Of a stretch of 36,578 nt of DNA, positions 25,216-34,206 are shown one piece after another. The notes under the pieces were generated by a model. That model saw only the letters and a list, made by a program, of their open reading frames with translations. It ran no database searches and was not told the origin of the DNA. How positions within the stretch are numbered: position 1 is the stretch's first letter; each line of letters begins with the position of its first letter. Source of the DNA: JANQPA01 sp964628385 (GTDB taxonomy: Bacteria; Bacteroidota; Bacteroidia; Chitinophagales; Saprospiraceae); contig CAZVOD010000044.1 in NCBI GenBank assembly GCA_964628385.1, forward strand, positions 1-36,578. The letters are read 5' to 3'. The position numbers and the translations under genes were made by a program.

Positions 25216-27177
25216 TTAAAATAGCTGCGAGGCAAGTCTAACAAAATGATCCATGGCTTCCGGATTTCTGATGGCATCTCGGTTCATACTTTTTTCAATA
25301 TCCATTTTCATGAATATTTTCTTTACCGGTACTTCCATTTTTTTACCACTCAAAGTATAGGGAATATCCGGTACCGAATAAATAGTATCGGGTACATGAC
25401 GCGGAGAGCACTGTATTTTAAGTTGCTCCCTGATCTGATTTTTTAGAGCTTCATCCAATGGGATATTTTCTTCAAGCACTACAAAGAGCGGCATAATATC
25501 ACTACCATCGTTTTGTTCTATGTTGAGAACCAAGCTATCCTTGATGGAATCAAACTTATTGAGCACGTTATAAATTTCGGCGGTACCGATCCGAACACCT
25601 TTTCTGTTAAGCGTGGCGTCTGATCGTCCCTGTATGATCAATGAACCGTTTTCAAAAATCTTTATCCAGTCGCCGTGGCGCCATTTTCCGGGATATTCTT
25701 CAAAGTAACTACTTCGATACCGTCTATTGCCTTCGTCGTTCCAGAAATATACCGGCATAGAGGGCATTGGTTGTTCAATGACCATTTCTCCCAGAGCGCC
25801 GATAATTGGCTCACCGCTCTCGTTGTAGGCATACATAGCACAACCAAGAGCTCTGGATTGTATAAGTCCTTTAAATACTGGCAAATAAGGATTGCCTCCT
25901 ACGAAGGCCGTGCATACATCCGTTCCTCCACTCATAGAGCACAGCCAAACTTCTTCGGGAAAATTAGAATAAACCCATTCAAAGGCTTCCGGTGGTAAAG
26001 GTGCGCCGGTGGAGCCAATTGACCGCAGTTCTTTCAAGTCCCATTCTTTAATGTTGACATTTCGCTTCATACATGCGGTCAGAAAAGGAGCACTGGTACC
26101 AAAATGATGAATGGGAAGCTCTGCTGCCATACGCCAAAGGCTATTCAGAGAGGGATAGCCAGGGCTTCCGTCGTAAAGTACTGCGGTGGCTCCCATCAGC
26201 AAGCTGGCCTGCAGAAAGTTCCACATCATCCAGCCGGTGGTGGTAAACCAGAAAAAATTTTCTCCTGGTTTGACATCATTATGGAAAGCCATGTATTTTA
26301 GATGCTCCAGCAAAGCCCCACCGTGGCTATGTGTGATAGCTTTAGGCCGACCGGTAGTACCACTGGAGTAAAGTACCCACATAGGATGATTAAACGCTAC
26401 CGGAGTAAATTGAAGGTCTCGGCTTTCTGTTTTTTGAGCTATAATCGACTTCCAAAACGTAGACTGACTCAGCTGAGCGCTGGAATCATCATAAGCTACC
26501 AGTATAGTGTACTCAATACTCTTTATTTGTTCGCGGAGCGTCTGTATGTGATCCAGGCGGTTGAAGCTTTTGCCATTGTATCGGTAGCCATCGGCACAAA
26601 TCAATACTTTGGGTTCTATCTGTTCAAAACGTTCTATGACGGTATCCACGCCAAAATCAGGAGAACAACAAGACCAGATGGCTCCTATGGAGTTGACGGC
26701 CAGAAAGCTCACTATAGCTTCAGGAATATTGGGAATATAGGCTGCCACACGATCCCCTTTTTTTATTCCTTTTTCCAGGAGAAACTGTTGTAAAGCTTTT
26801 ACTTCATGCTCTAACTCCTGCCAACTGATGATATTTCTCCTCACCTCATTTTGAAATATCAGGGCGGGGCGCTCTTCACTTTTTTGGCGAAAGATATGCT
26901 CAGCATAATTCAGGCTGGCTCCGGCAAACCACTTGGCCCCTGGCATGGTGTGCTCACTCAGCACTTTTTTGTAAGGGCTGTGTTGAATGACATCAAAATA
27001 CTCCCAGATACTTTGCCAGAAGGTTTCTACTTCGTTGACGGACCATTGCCACAGCGCGTCATAACTATCGAAGTGCAAATTTTTATTTCTTCCCAACCAT
27101 CGTTCAAAGTCTTTAAGGTTAGATTGGTTGATAAATTCTTGTTGAGGCTGCCAAAGCAATTGAGGTTGTCCCGTCAT
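25216..27177 (-). CDS. Acetoacetyl-CoA synthetase
   Basis: This 653-residue ANL-superfamily ligase forms acetoacetyl-CoA from acetoacetate, ATP and CoA. An N-terminal ACAS domain begins around NLKDFERWLGRNKNLHF. The AMP-binding P-loop YSSGTTGRPKAITHSHGG is at about 270-287. Further blocks are GWMMWN, GSTGAPLPPEAFEW (about 395), the adenylate block WRHGDWIKIFENGSLIIQGR, and the C-terminal PYTLSGKKMEVPVK with the catalytic Lys. The length (about 650) and N-terminal extension fit acetoacetate-CoA ligase better than acetyl-CoA synthetase. It is 49 bp from the OPT gene on the same strand, probably one operon. Confidence 0.93.
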   Translation of the reverse strand: MTGQPQLLWQPQQEFINQSNLKDFERWLGRNKNLHFDSYDALWQWSVNEVETFWQSIWEYFDVIQHSPYKKVLSEHTMPGAKWFAGASLNYAEHIFRQKSEERPALIFQNEVRRNIISWQELEHEVKALQQFLLEKGIKKGDRVAAYIPNIPEAIVSFLAVNSIGAIWSCCSPDFGVDTVIERFEQIEPKVLICADGYRYNGKSFNRLDHIQTLREQIKSIEYTILVAYDDSSAQLSQSTFWKSIIAQKTESRDLQFTPVAFNHPMWVLYSSGTTGRPKAITHSHGGALLEHLKYMAFHNDVKPGENFFWFTTTGWMMWNFLQASLLMGATAVLYDGSPGYPSLNSLWRMAAELPIHHFGTSAPFLTACMKRNVNIKEWDLKELRSIGSTGAPLPPEAFEWVYSNFPEEVWLCSMSGGTDVCTAFVGGNPYLPVFKGLIQSRALGCAMYAYNESGEPIIGALGEMVIEQPMPSMPVYFWNDEGNRRYRSSYFEEYPGKWRHGDWIKIFENGSLIIQGRSDATLNRKGVRIGTAEIYNVLNKFDSIKDSLVLNIEQNDGSDIMPLFVVLEENIPLDEALKNQIREQLKIQCSPRHVPDTIYSVPDIPYTLSGKKMEVPVKKIFMKMDIEKSMNRDAIRNPEAMDHFVRLASQLF

Positions 27178-27213
27178 TTTTCATTTTTTAAAAAGCAGTA
27201 CTAAAAAGGCTTA

Positions 27214-29166
27214 TCATTTATAGTTCTTGTAAGCAGTAGTGGCGTTGCTATACAGGTAGTAGCAAACCAGAAGGATCACTGCTGCCCCTGCATAAGTAGT
27301 CAAATCAAAGCCAAGAGCAAAGACATCGCTGCGTTGTGTGATAGCTACCGGAATCGCCAACAGAATACCAATTAGGGCTTCACCGGTTATCAGGCCAGAA
27401 GCGATGAGCAAGCCGGTACGCTCACTATCTTTTTCTGCTGGCTCATGATAATCGCCCTTGAGCATTTTATTATTTTGGGTATATCGACTTACTAACCAGG
27501 CTATTATTCCACCCAGCATTATAGCACTATCCAATTCAAATGGTAAATAGAGGCCTACAGCTACCGCCAGTATCGGTACTCTAAAACTTGCTCCCCTACT
27601 CTTTTGAAACTGATCTATTGCAATGATCAGGGCACCAAGACCCACTCCGATAAATACCATAGTCCAGGGTAAATCTCCAGAAAAGACGCCCTTGGCAACG
27701 CTTTCCATCAAAGTAGCCTGAGGAGCGGGCAGGGCATCCGGATTTTCTGGAGTAGCTGGGCCAAAACCGTAGCCGGTCAGCAACAATTGGAGGACTAGCG
27801 GCAGAACAAGGGCAGCTGATACTACCCCCACTACCTGCATAATTTGCTGCTTTTGAGGGGTAGCCCCAAGAATATGTCCTGCTTTCAAATCCTGCATATT
27901 ATCTCCGGCAATAGCAGCCGCACAGCATACTACAGCGCCTATCATGATAGCAGCAGCGGGGCCTTTTTCGGCTCCCGAACCCAGAAGGGCCAGGAGGATC
28001 AGTGCGGAAGTCAGAATAGTAGCAATCGTAACACCTGAAATGGGGTTGTTAGAGCTCCCCACCAGACCAGCCATATATCCGGCCACAGCCGAAAACAAGA
28101 AGCCGGCAACGACCATCAATAGGGCCATCAATGCAGAAATAGGGATATTACCCACCAAACGTAGATAGATGATAAAAACCGGAATGATCATAATGCCGAT
28201 GGCTACAATTACGTAAGACATAGGCGTATCCCGTTCGGTACGCAGGATACTGCTTTGGTCCACGCGTTCGCGCAGGGCTTTCAGGCCACTTTGAGCCGCA
28301 AAGGCAATTGAGCCTCTAAGATCAATCAAAGCCCAAAGACCTCCTATTACCATAGCACCAACCCCCAGATAGCGAATCTGGCTACTCCAAATGTTGTAGC
28401 CAAGGTCAACGGCACTACCTTCGGTAGTTGCGCCGGTTATGGCAATATAAGCTGGTATGGCTATCCACCAACTGATAGCGCCGCCGATAAAGACAAGCGA
28501 AGCAATTCTTACGCCTACAATATAGCCTACAGATATCAGTGCCGGAGAGAGGTTGATTCCGAAATAAAGATAGGCTTTTTGTCCGGCCAGAGTCGCTCCT
28601 TCTGCCACGCCATTCCAGAGTTTTAACCCTGATTCTATAAACTTAACTCCGGCGCCCATCAAACTTCCCCAAATTAGAAAACGCACGGCTTTTCCTCCTT
28701 CCTGACCAGATTTCAGCACTTCTGCTGTAGCTACTCCTTCAGGAAATTGCAGCTTTTGCCGTACAATCAACGCGTTGCGCAAAGGTACCGTGAAAAGTAC
28801 ACCAAGGATACCTCCACACAGGGCAACTAAAGTAGTTTCCCAATAATTAAATGCTTCCCAGTATCCCATTAAGACGAGTGCCGGGAAAGTGAAGATTACT
28901 CCGGCAGCGAGCGATTCGCCAGCGGAGGCAGCTGTTTGTACAATATTATTTTCAAGGATATTATATTCTCTGAATAACCTGAGAACAGCCATTGAGATAA
29001 CTGCAGCCGGAATACTGGCAGATACAGTAAGACCGGCAAAAAGGCCCAGATAGGTGTTGGCTGCCGATAAAATTACAGAAAGAATAGCCCCCAGAATAAA
29101 TGCCTTGACGGTAGTCTCCGGGAAAATCCGATCCGCTGAGATATACGGTTTATGTTCCTTGTCCAT
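27214..29166 (-). CDS. OPT family oligopeptide transporter
   Basis: This 650-residue integral membrane protein has about 15 hydrophobic segments. OPT signatures are present near the N-terminus (TVKAFILGAILSVILSAANT, then YLGLFAGLTVSASIPAAVIS) and in the middle (AGLVGSSNNPISGVT, about 368-382; GDNMQDLKAGHILGATPQKQ, about 425-444). OPT proteins import small peptides or metal-peptide complexes with protons. The bacterial branch with the NPISG motif usually has broad peptide specificity. It is transcribed ahead of acetoacetyl-CoA synthetase with a 36 bp gap; the metabolic link is not obvious. Confidence 0.92.
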   Translation of the reverse strand: MDKEHKPYISADRIFPETTVKAFILGAILSVILSAANTYLGLFAGLTVSASIPAAVISMAVLRLFREYNILENNIVQTAASAGESLAAGVIFTFPALVLMGYWEAFNYWETTLVALCGGILGVLFTVPLRNALIVRQKLQFPEGVATAEVLKSGQEGGKAVRFLIWGSLMGAGVKFIESGLKLWNGVAEGATLAGQKAYLYFGINLSPALISVGYIVGVRIASLVFIGGAISWWIAIPAYIAITGATTEGSAVDLGYNIWSSQIRYLGVGAMVIGGLWALIDLRGSIAFAAQSGLKALRERVDQSSILRTERDTPMSYVIVAIGIMIIPVFIIYLRLVGNIPISALMALLMVVAGFLFSAVAGYMAGLVGSSNNPISGVTIATILTSALILLALLGSGAEKGPAAAIMIGAVVCCAAAIAGDNMQDLKAGHILGATPQKQQIMQVVGVVSAALVLPLVLQLLLTGYGFGPATPENPDALPAPQATLMESVAKGVFSGDLPWTMVFIGVGLGALIIAIDQFQKSRGASFRVPILAVAVGLYLPFELDSAIMLGGIIAWLVSRYTQNNKMLKGDYHEPAEKDSERTGLLIASGLITGEALIGILLAIPVAITQRSDVFALGFDLTTYAGAAVILLVCYYLYSNATTAYKNYK

Positions 29167-29231
29167 CTTTTGCTCGTTTTTTCAACCGCTTAAAGATAGT
29201 AACATTGAGCAAAAATGGAAGAATGAGGAAA

Positions 29232-29263
29232 TAGACTTGTTCCGCAAGTATTAAAATAGGTTA
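29232..29263 (+). repeat. Left end of TAGACTTGTTTCG repeat at dinB-like 3' end
   Basis: TAGACTTGTTCCGCAAGTAT followed by TAAAATAGGTTA matches the left end at 19107 with two substitutions. Its last bases contain the stop codon of the convergent DinB-like gene (29261-29263). No right end was found on this side. Confidence 0.6.
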
Positions 29264-29782
29264 CTTCATTTCCACTGCTGTTCTGGCATTATTGATTGTT
29301 GAAGAAGCTATCCCAAAATGAGTGGGAAGCTGAATATGTGGAAATGCTGCAACTAAACCAATTTTAATGATGGCCATATGATGGATAGCATGCTCTGTGA
29401 CAACCCACAATTCTCTGGAAAAAGTAGTTGGCAAAGTTAATACTTCACCATCCGAAACTTCAGCCAGCAAATACAGACTCTCATCGGATGTGAACGCCTC
29501 CAGCGCTGCCTTCATCTGCTCAATCACCTGCATGGCAGCTTCGGGTTCTGATTGCCACAGTAAGTTACGCTGCCGTCGATCATAAGCCACCTGCCGGCCT
29601 TTTTGGGTATGATCAAACAAGCAGTAAAAAAATTCTATCCAATGTCGGGTATGCTGACCAACACTGGCCCCCAAATAAATAGCCAATGACTGTGTGTACT
29701 CTTCCCGGATTAGTTCATTTAGATAGTAATATCCATCTTCGAATACGGCAGTCGCTGCCCCTATCAATGTCTTTTTTAACAT
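29261..29782 (-). CDS. DinB-like four-helix protein
   Basis: The protein is 173 residues from the ATG at 29782, chosen over an upstream ATG at 29815 that lies next to a repeat. It is a helical bundle with the DinB/YfiT metal-site histidines in place: GQHTRHW (about 41-47) and EHAIHHM (about 130-136). Bacterial members are putative metal-dependent thiol-transfer or detoxification enzymes. The gene is bracketed by inverted copies of a short repeat (29232 and 29835-29913), and its stop codon lies in one of them, so it may have been moved with the element or trimmed by it. Confidence 0.75.
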   Translation of the reverse strand: MLKKTLIGAATAVFEDGYYYLNELIREEYTQSLAIYLGASVGQHTRHWIEFFYCLFDHTQKGRQVAYDRRQRNLLWQSEPEAAMQVIEQMKAALEAFTSDESLYLLAEVSDGEVLTLPTTFSRELWVVTEHAIHHMAIIKIGLVAAFPHIQLPTHFGIASSTINNARTAVEMK

Positions 29783-29834
29783 GGTAGTTGTTTTGAAAAA
29801 CTGACTATTGAGCAATACATTTTGATCGTTAAAC

Positions 29835-29913
29835 TGACTCGTTTCGAAGGAGTAGAATAGTGGTAAAAAAACGATTCAATTTTAGCCCATTTTAATACCT
29901 GCGAAACAAGTTT
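29835..29913 (-). mobile_element. Compact 79-bp copy of the TAGACTTGTTTCG repeat
   Basis: The minus strand runs from AACTTGTTTCGCAGGTATTA (left end, 29912 downwards) to CTATTCTACTCCTTCGAAACGAGTCA (right end). Both inner signatures (CAGGTATTAAAA and ACTATTCTACnCC) match the 250-bp element at 19107-19356, and TTGAATCGTTTTTTTACCAC corresponds to an inner segment there. This copy abuts the stop codon of the damaged gene at 29915. Confidence 0.55.
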
Positions 29914-29914
29914 G

Positions 29915-30408
29915 TTACTGACACATGGGTATGTCGGCCAGCATCCAGTGTGGTTTAAGAGTAAGAATATCCTCTTCCGGATTCGTGTAGAGCAATAACC
30001 AGTCGTAGGGCCTTTGGTTAATTCCAGTATTGTTTTGCCCTTGTGGTAAATCAGCGTTCCTTCAAGGGTAAGCTGTTGGTTGGTCAGGTCGCCTTGTTGG
30101 GCTTCTATGGCGGCGATATCCTTTTCGGCACCAAATTTCCCAAAACCAATTAACAGTACACTTTCCATCTTGCTTCCATTTTGTACTTTCAGCATTGGTA
30201 CGGGTTGCTTCACCAAAACCCCTTCTACCTGGCTCAGCTTTCCTAATTCGAATACGGAGTCTCTGAATCCCTTCTGGGCAAATACCACGATGAATACTCC
30301 GGCAATAAAAAGCAGGGCAGCTACCCAGACAAATGTTTTCACATATTTGGCGTAAGCCACAGGAATTTTTTCCTGCCAGCCTATATAAAATTGATCTTTA
30401 GTATTCAT
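29915..30408 (-). pseudogene. Frameshifted single-span membrane protein of the Rieske cluster
   Basis: The protein starts MNTKDQFYIGWQEKIP at 30408, with one transmembrane helix at about 30-48 (FVWVAALLFIAGVFIVVFAQ), then a soluble beta-rich domain. After LELTKGP, near 30006-30012, the open frame turns into an unlikely Arg/Cys-rich tail, while the adjacent frame reads a sensible DWLLLYTNPEEDILTLKPHW and ends at TAA 29915-29917. One lost base explains it: 494 bp instead of 495. The repaired product would be about 164 residues. It follows the Rieske gene on the same strand and is probably a partner membrane protein. Family not recognised. Confidence 0.65.
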
Positions 30409-30643
30409 TACAAAACTTTTAAATTTAGTAATGAAGAAATAATAACTCTTCGATTTGAAGTTGCTCATGTCTCCCTGGGCTGCGTTAAAAAGCCTCGCCG
30501 TTGCCCTGTTTTTTGCCTTACCTGGTGTTAAATGCCCTACCTTCATTCTCGAAACCGTATTATTTCTTGATTACTTAGCGGGCGTATTCCCGACTTTTCT
30601 AATCAACTTTGGTCTCCGGCCTTTCTGTACCCTCAGGATAAGG

Positions 30644-31633
30644 TTAGGGATCTACATAAACCACCCCATCTACCACTTTGGCATCGTAGGTTTCCAGCTT
30701 TTCGGTAAAAGGCGCCGGTGCCTGACCATTATGAGGCAAATATTGATACCCATGCCAGGGGCAGGTTATACAGCCATCCACTATTTTTCCCTCTCCCAGT
30801 GGCCCATTTTGATGCCGACAAACATTATTGACAGCCAAAATTTTTCCATCATACTTAAAAATGGCTATGTTTTCTCCTCCGGCAATTACCATCCTGGCCC
30901 GGTTGTCAGGGATTTCCTCCACACGGCAAACCCTTACGAACCCGCTTACATCGTCTTGTACCGGATGATGTTCCCGTCTTTTTTCTGTTATCGCAGCGGT
31001 GGTATGTAATCCGACAATGGTCACTATGCCCAGCCCTACTGCGCTTATCAAAATGGGGGATTGTTCCAGCTGTATGACGCCCAGCATAACGTGCATGACC
31101 AACAAGGCATAGGCCAAATAGACCATCATATGAAGGCTTTTCCATAGTTTCGAACTCAGGTTTTTCAACCAAAAATCATGGCTGGTAGCCGCCATAATGA
31201 AAAGTATGATCAAAGCAAAAAAGCCAAGGGTCTGGAACGGGAAGTTGACCAGCGAGCCATACTGAAGGTTAGCGATAAATAAAGAAGAAATAGGATCTGT
31301 ATCCCCCAGAGTATGAAACTGAATGATATTAAAAATACCGTGAATAAGTGCAATCAAAAGCATGGTTACTCCCAAATGCCTTCGATTGTACAACAGGGGC
31401 AAAAAACGCTTATTTAGTCTTGTCAGTGGCCCTATGGATAAAATCAGGTGTAGCATGAAAAAAGCCAATAGGCCAGTAGCCCTGATAATCAGTGTTTCTA
31501 TCGATATATTTGGGAAAAACAGCATTTGAGCGCTGATAAAAACCAGTAGAAATGCCAGGATCAACCCTAGCATCACCCGGTCGTAAATCTTTTTTTGGCG
31601 GTTCCACAAAATTGGTGAATAATGGGCACTCAT
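30644..31633 (-). CDS. Rieske protein fused to ferric-reductase-like membrane domain, C-terminus cut short
   Basis: This 329-residue redox protein has a ferric-reductase-like domain with about six membrane helices (20-215) and candidate haem histidines His62, His98, His168 and His181. It is followed by a Rieske [2Fe-2S] domain with CRHQNGPLG (Cys272, His274) and CPWHGYQY (Cys291, His294). Electron transfer across or along the membrane is likely. The stop TAA at 30644-30646 interrupts a frame that continues PYPEGTERPETKVD to TAG at 30599-30601, which looks like the original C-terminus (VYVDPxPYPEGT). One base change from AAA or GAA would produce it. The loss of about 15 residues lies outside the cluster-binding core, so the enzyme may still work. 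Confidence 0.82.
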   Translation of the reverse strand: MSAHYSPILWNRQKKIYDRVMLGLILAFLLVFISAQMLFFPNISIETLIIRATGLLAFFMLHLILSIGPLTRLNKRFLPLLYNRRHLGVTMLLIALIHGIFNIIQFHTLGDTDPISSLFIANLQYGSLVNFPFQTLGFFALIILFIMAATSHDFWLKNLSSKLWKSLHMMVYLAYALLVMHVMLGVIQLEQSPILISAVGLGIVTIVGLHTTAAITEKRREHHPVQDDVSGFVRVCRVEEIPDNRARMVIAGGENIAIFKYDGKILAVNNVCRHQNGPLGEGKIVDGCITCPWHGYQYLPHNGQAPAPFTEKLETYDAKVVDGVVYVDP

Positions 31634-31635
31634 AG

Positions 31636-31803
31636 TTATTGCTTTTTAAAAGGATGACTGGTATTTTCTATCGGTTCCTGAAATAATTCGGGCTGGTTGG
31701 GCTTGTTGGGGATTACCCAGATAGCCAATACAAATCAAGTGGGTAATAGAATTAGTAAAATCAACTAGATAAGCCGGTGGCGTTTTCTCAGTGAGTGGAT
31801 CAC
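31636..31803 (-). pseudogene. Single-span mini-protein with two in-frame stops
   Basis: From GTG 31803 the frame reads IHSLRKRHRLI, TAG (31765-31767), LILLILLPT, TGA (31735-31737), FVLAIWVIPNKPNQPELFQE and on to TAA at 31636-31638. Reading through both stops gives a continuous basic N-terminus, one transmembrane helix and a Pro/Glu tail of 55 residues, exactly in one frame (168 bp). TAG replacing Trp (TGG) and TGA replacing Gly (GGA) are single-base changes. The stop is 2 bp before the Rieske start, as in a compact operon. I do not recognise the family. Confidence 0.6.
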
Positions 31804-31810
31804 AACAGGG

Positions 31811-32026
31811 TTATATTTTGGGGCTTGTAGAATTGAAAAGCTTTTTTATTAAAACGGGCCACAAGGCCAGGGCCCCGGGGATAAGTAGCAGGCGCATTGC
31901 CCATCCGGCATTTTTCATGCCCTGATCTAGTTTTTGAGCTCCTGCAAAAGCGAACCAAATTCCAAAGATCAAGCCAATAGCCAAATACAAATAATAAGAA
32001 TAGACAAGTATGTTGATTATGCTCAT
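31811..32026 (-). CDS. Small two-helix membrane protein of the Rieske cluster
   Basis: The protein is 71 residues from ATG 32026; an ATG nine codons upstream adds a basic extension. It has two hydrophobic helices (about 3-25 and 42-60), joined by a GAQKLDQGMKNAGWAMR loop. Its gene is the first of a tight leftward series (spacings of 7 and 2 bp) ending in the Rieske gene, suggesting a membrane redox complex. It is the only small member without visible damage. Family not recognised. Confidence 0.6.
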   Translation of the reverse strand: MSIINILVYSYYLYLAIGLIFGIWFAFAGAQKLDQGMKNAGWAMRLLLIPGALALWPVLIKKLFNSTSPKI

Positions 32027-32130
32027 AATGGCTTTTGTATAATTCTTGAGCAATTTAAGCAGCTACTTAGATATTTGCTGTAAACAGCTTTTTTAAAAAG
32101 CCAGCAATGTTTTTGTGAAGACTTTTAGCC

Positions 32131-34206
32131 CTAATATATCAGTTGCAGTACGTAATTCTCCCGAAAATACCAATCTGTATCCGTCGTGCCGGAAGAATAT
32201 ACCCAACTTTCAAACCTCGGGAAGGCGGTCAGGATATTGACGCTTTCTTTTGGATAGTCAAAACTGCCCGGAAATTCAATAGCCCATGGAAAACCATTGT
32301 GGTTTTGGTAATATTGGCCTTCCGAAGGATTAGATCGATCCTGTTCGGTACCCAACCTCGACAGTATAGCCAAATCAGTAGGTGGATGATTTAATAAGTG
32401 TATTTCATTACCCCTTTCGTTATTGGTAAAAATAAAGGGATTGATTTGGTTGACCACACTAAAATCAAGCGGTGTATTCAGCTTAAAAGATATATATACC
32501 TCCCTGGCCGGTCTTGTCGTTCCACCAACAACCGTATTAATCATTGTACCGGCGGGCGCCTCCAGAAGTTCATGAATATCGTCAAAAAGTATAAAAACAG
32601 CGCTGCTCTGCCCCTGCTCTACCCCCTCAGAGGATGTACCCAGAGGAATTTTTCGATTACCGGTTGTGGCGGTGACAAGCTGAGCAGGGATATTGTCAAA
32701 AGCGACTCCAAAACCATTGCGATAGGTGGCCCCCAAAGCTCTGATTATAAAACTACAACTCACCGTTTTGACCAGGCCTTCCTCATTCAATTCAAAGGTG
32801 TAATTATAATCAGCAACCAGATCATTGAAATCATAATCACCCAAATACGGCCAGCGGTCTTCAAAGGCGTAAGAACCATAAATATTTTTGGAAGGAAGAA
32901 AACTTTCATTAACAACCCCAACCCCGGCATCTTCGGGGGCATCATCCAGTAAATCAGGAATACCATCCTGATCTTTATCGGCTATGATGGCAAATGGCGT
33001 TGCGGCATGGGGGCAAGAAGCAGCATTAGACAAACCGGTGGACTGACCGTTGATTAATAAATTAGTGGTCGATACCTCTTCCGGCCCGGCCAATAGCGCA
33101 TTGAATACTTTACCATTTTGATTATTATGAAAAATTAATTGGCCAGTTTCATCTGTCCAGATAGAGCCAAAATCACCTGTTCCCGCTACGTTACCTAAAT
33201 TTTCCAGGCGCTTTATTGTCTTTTTTTCCATATTCATTGCCACCAGCATTCCATCCTTTTCCATAGTATAAAAACGCCTGAATGATGGATGGTAGACCAT
33301 ATCCTGGGGGTCATTGAGGTTATCGTTCAGAACGTTAAGTTGTGTACTTCCAACAGGGTCACTCTCAAAACGATCCAGATCAATAGCTACCTGATGCCAT
33401 TTACCGTTGATGTGCCTCACCATATTCAGGTTACCGCTATCGTCTACATCCATCGGGTAGTTATTGTGGCTCCCCAGCGGTGCCGGAATCTTACCTAAAT
33501 CCTCTTCTTTTCCAGTTTGTTTGTCAATAAGCCATAAATGATGAGCATCAAAAGATTGATAGATACCATAAATTTTATTATCAAGTGAATTGTAGGCAAT
33601 CCCATGGTAGGCTTTAGAAGCCGCGCCAATAGTCGAAAAAGAGCCATCAACAGGATTCAGCTTTCTTAGGAATTTCCCCTGTTGATGATACAGAACCGAC
33701 TCACAGGTAGCATTTTCTTCGTTTTTCTCTTTCAACAAATTTTCCAGTAAATCCTGAAATTCTTTTGCCGGATCACGGGGAGTAGCAGAGCACCAGGTAT
33801 ATAGCCTGCGTTTCTCCATCACATCTATATTTTGTGTCAGCGGCAGGTTGCGATTAGCCGTAAAAGCTTTGACCAGCCGTTGTTCGTTAGGTACCTGAAA
33901 ATTCACCCGCAGCTCACCAGAAGCATTAGAAATGCCCTTGGCAAGCAATTGGCCGCCCTTAGAAAGTAAGTCAGAATACACCCATACCGGACTATTGCCC
34001 TGTATGCGACCAGTGGTATCCACTGTAAGAATAAGTAAATCAACGGCGCGATTGTAAGAGAAATCAAATCCATCCGGCACCTCTAAATCTACAGGATTAT
34101 GGTCTTGCTCCTGAATTGGCTCAATGTCCATTTTTTCTAGTTCTGGTGTACAGGAAAAGGCAAGAAGAAAAATGAAGGCGAAAAGTAGCAGTTTTTGTAT
34201 TGACAT
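32131..34206 (-). CDS. LruC-domain lipoprotein
   Basis: This 691-residue lipoprotein has the signal MSIQKLLLFAFIFLLAFSC with lipobox Cys19. Residues about 35-115 are a beta-sandwich. Residues 160-400 form a propeller-like region with repeated IYGIYQSFD / YHGIAYNSLDNKIY blocks (DUF6923-like). A calcium-binding DKDQDGIPDLLDDAPED (about 420) follows, then the LruC domain opening YGSYAFEDRWPYLGDYDFND (about 445-464). It should sit on the cell surface or outer membrane. LruC proteins were first described from Leptospira and are common in Bacteroidota, with unknown function. It is transcribed alone. Confidence 0.87.
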   Translation of the reverse strand: MSIQKLLLFAFIFLLAFSCTPELEKMDIEPIQEQDHNPVDLEVPDGFDFSYNRAVDLLILTVDTTGRIQGNSPVWVYSDLLSKGGQLLAKGISNASGELRVNFQVPNEQRLVKAFTANRNLPLTQNIDVMEKRRLYTWCSATPRDPAKEFQDLLENLLKEKNEENATCESVLYHQQGKFLRKLNPVDGSFSTIGAASKAYHGIAYNSLDNKIYGIYQSFDAHHLWLIDKQTGKEEDLGKIPAPLGSHNNYPMDVDDSGNLNMVRHINGKWHQVAIDLDRFESDPVGSTQLNVLNDNLNDPQDMVYHPSFRRFYTMEKDGMLVAMNMEKKTIKRLENLGNVAGTGDFGSIWTDETGQLIFHNNQNGKVFNALLAGPEEVSTTNLLINGQSTGLSNAASCPHAATPFAIIADKDQDGIPDLLDDAPEDAGVGVVNESFLPSKNIYGSYAFEDRWPYLGDYDFNDLVADYNYTFELNEEGLVKTVSCSFIIRALGATYRNGFGVAFDNIPAQLVTATTGNRKIPLGTSSEGVEQGQSSAVFILFDDIHELLEAPAGTMINTVVGGTTRPAREVYISFKLNTPLDFSVVNQINPFIFTNNERGNEIHLLNHPPTDLAILSRLGTEQDRSNPSEGQYYQNHNGFPWAIEFPGSFDYPKESVNILTAFPRFESWVYSSGTTDTDWYFRENYVLQLIY

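Noticed and set aside
30409..30546. N-terminal extension (from MKVGHLTPGK) of the membrane protein at 30408
   Set aside because: The real protein starts at MNTKDQF, where the signal for a cytoplasmic helix and membrane span begins. The extension is spacer sequence read in frame.
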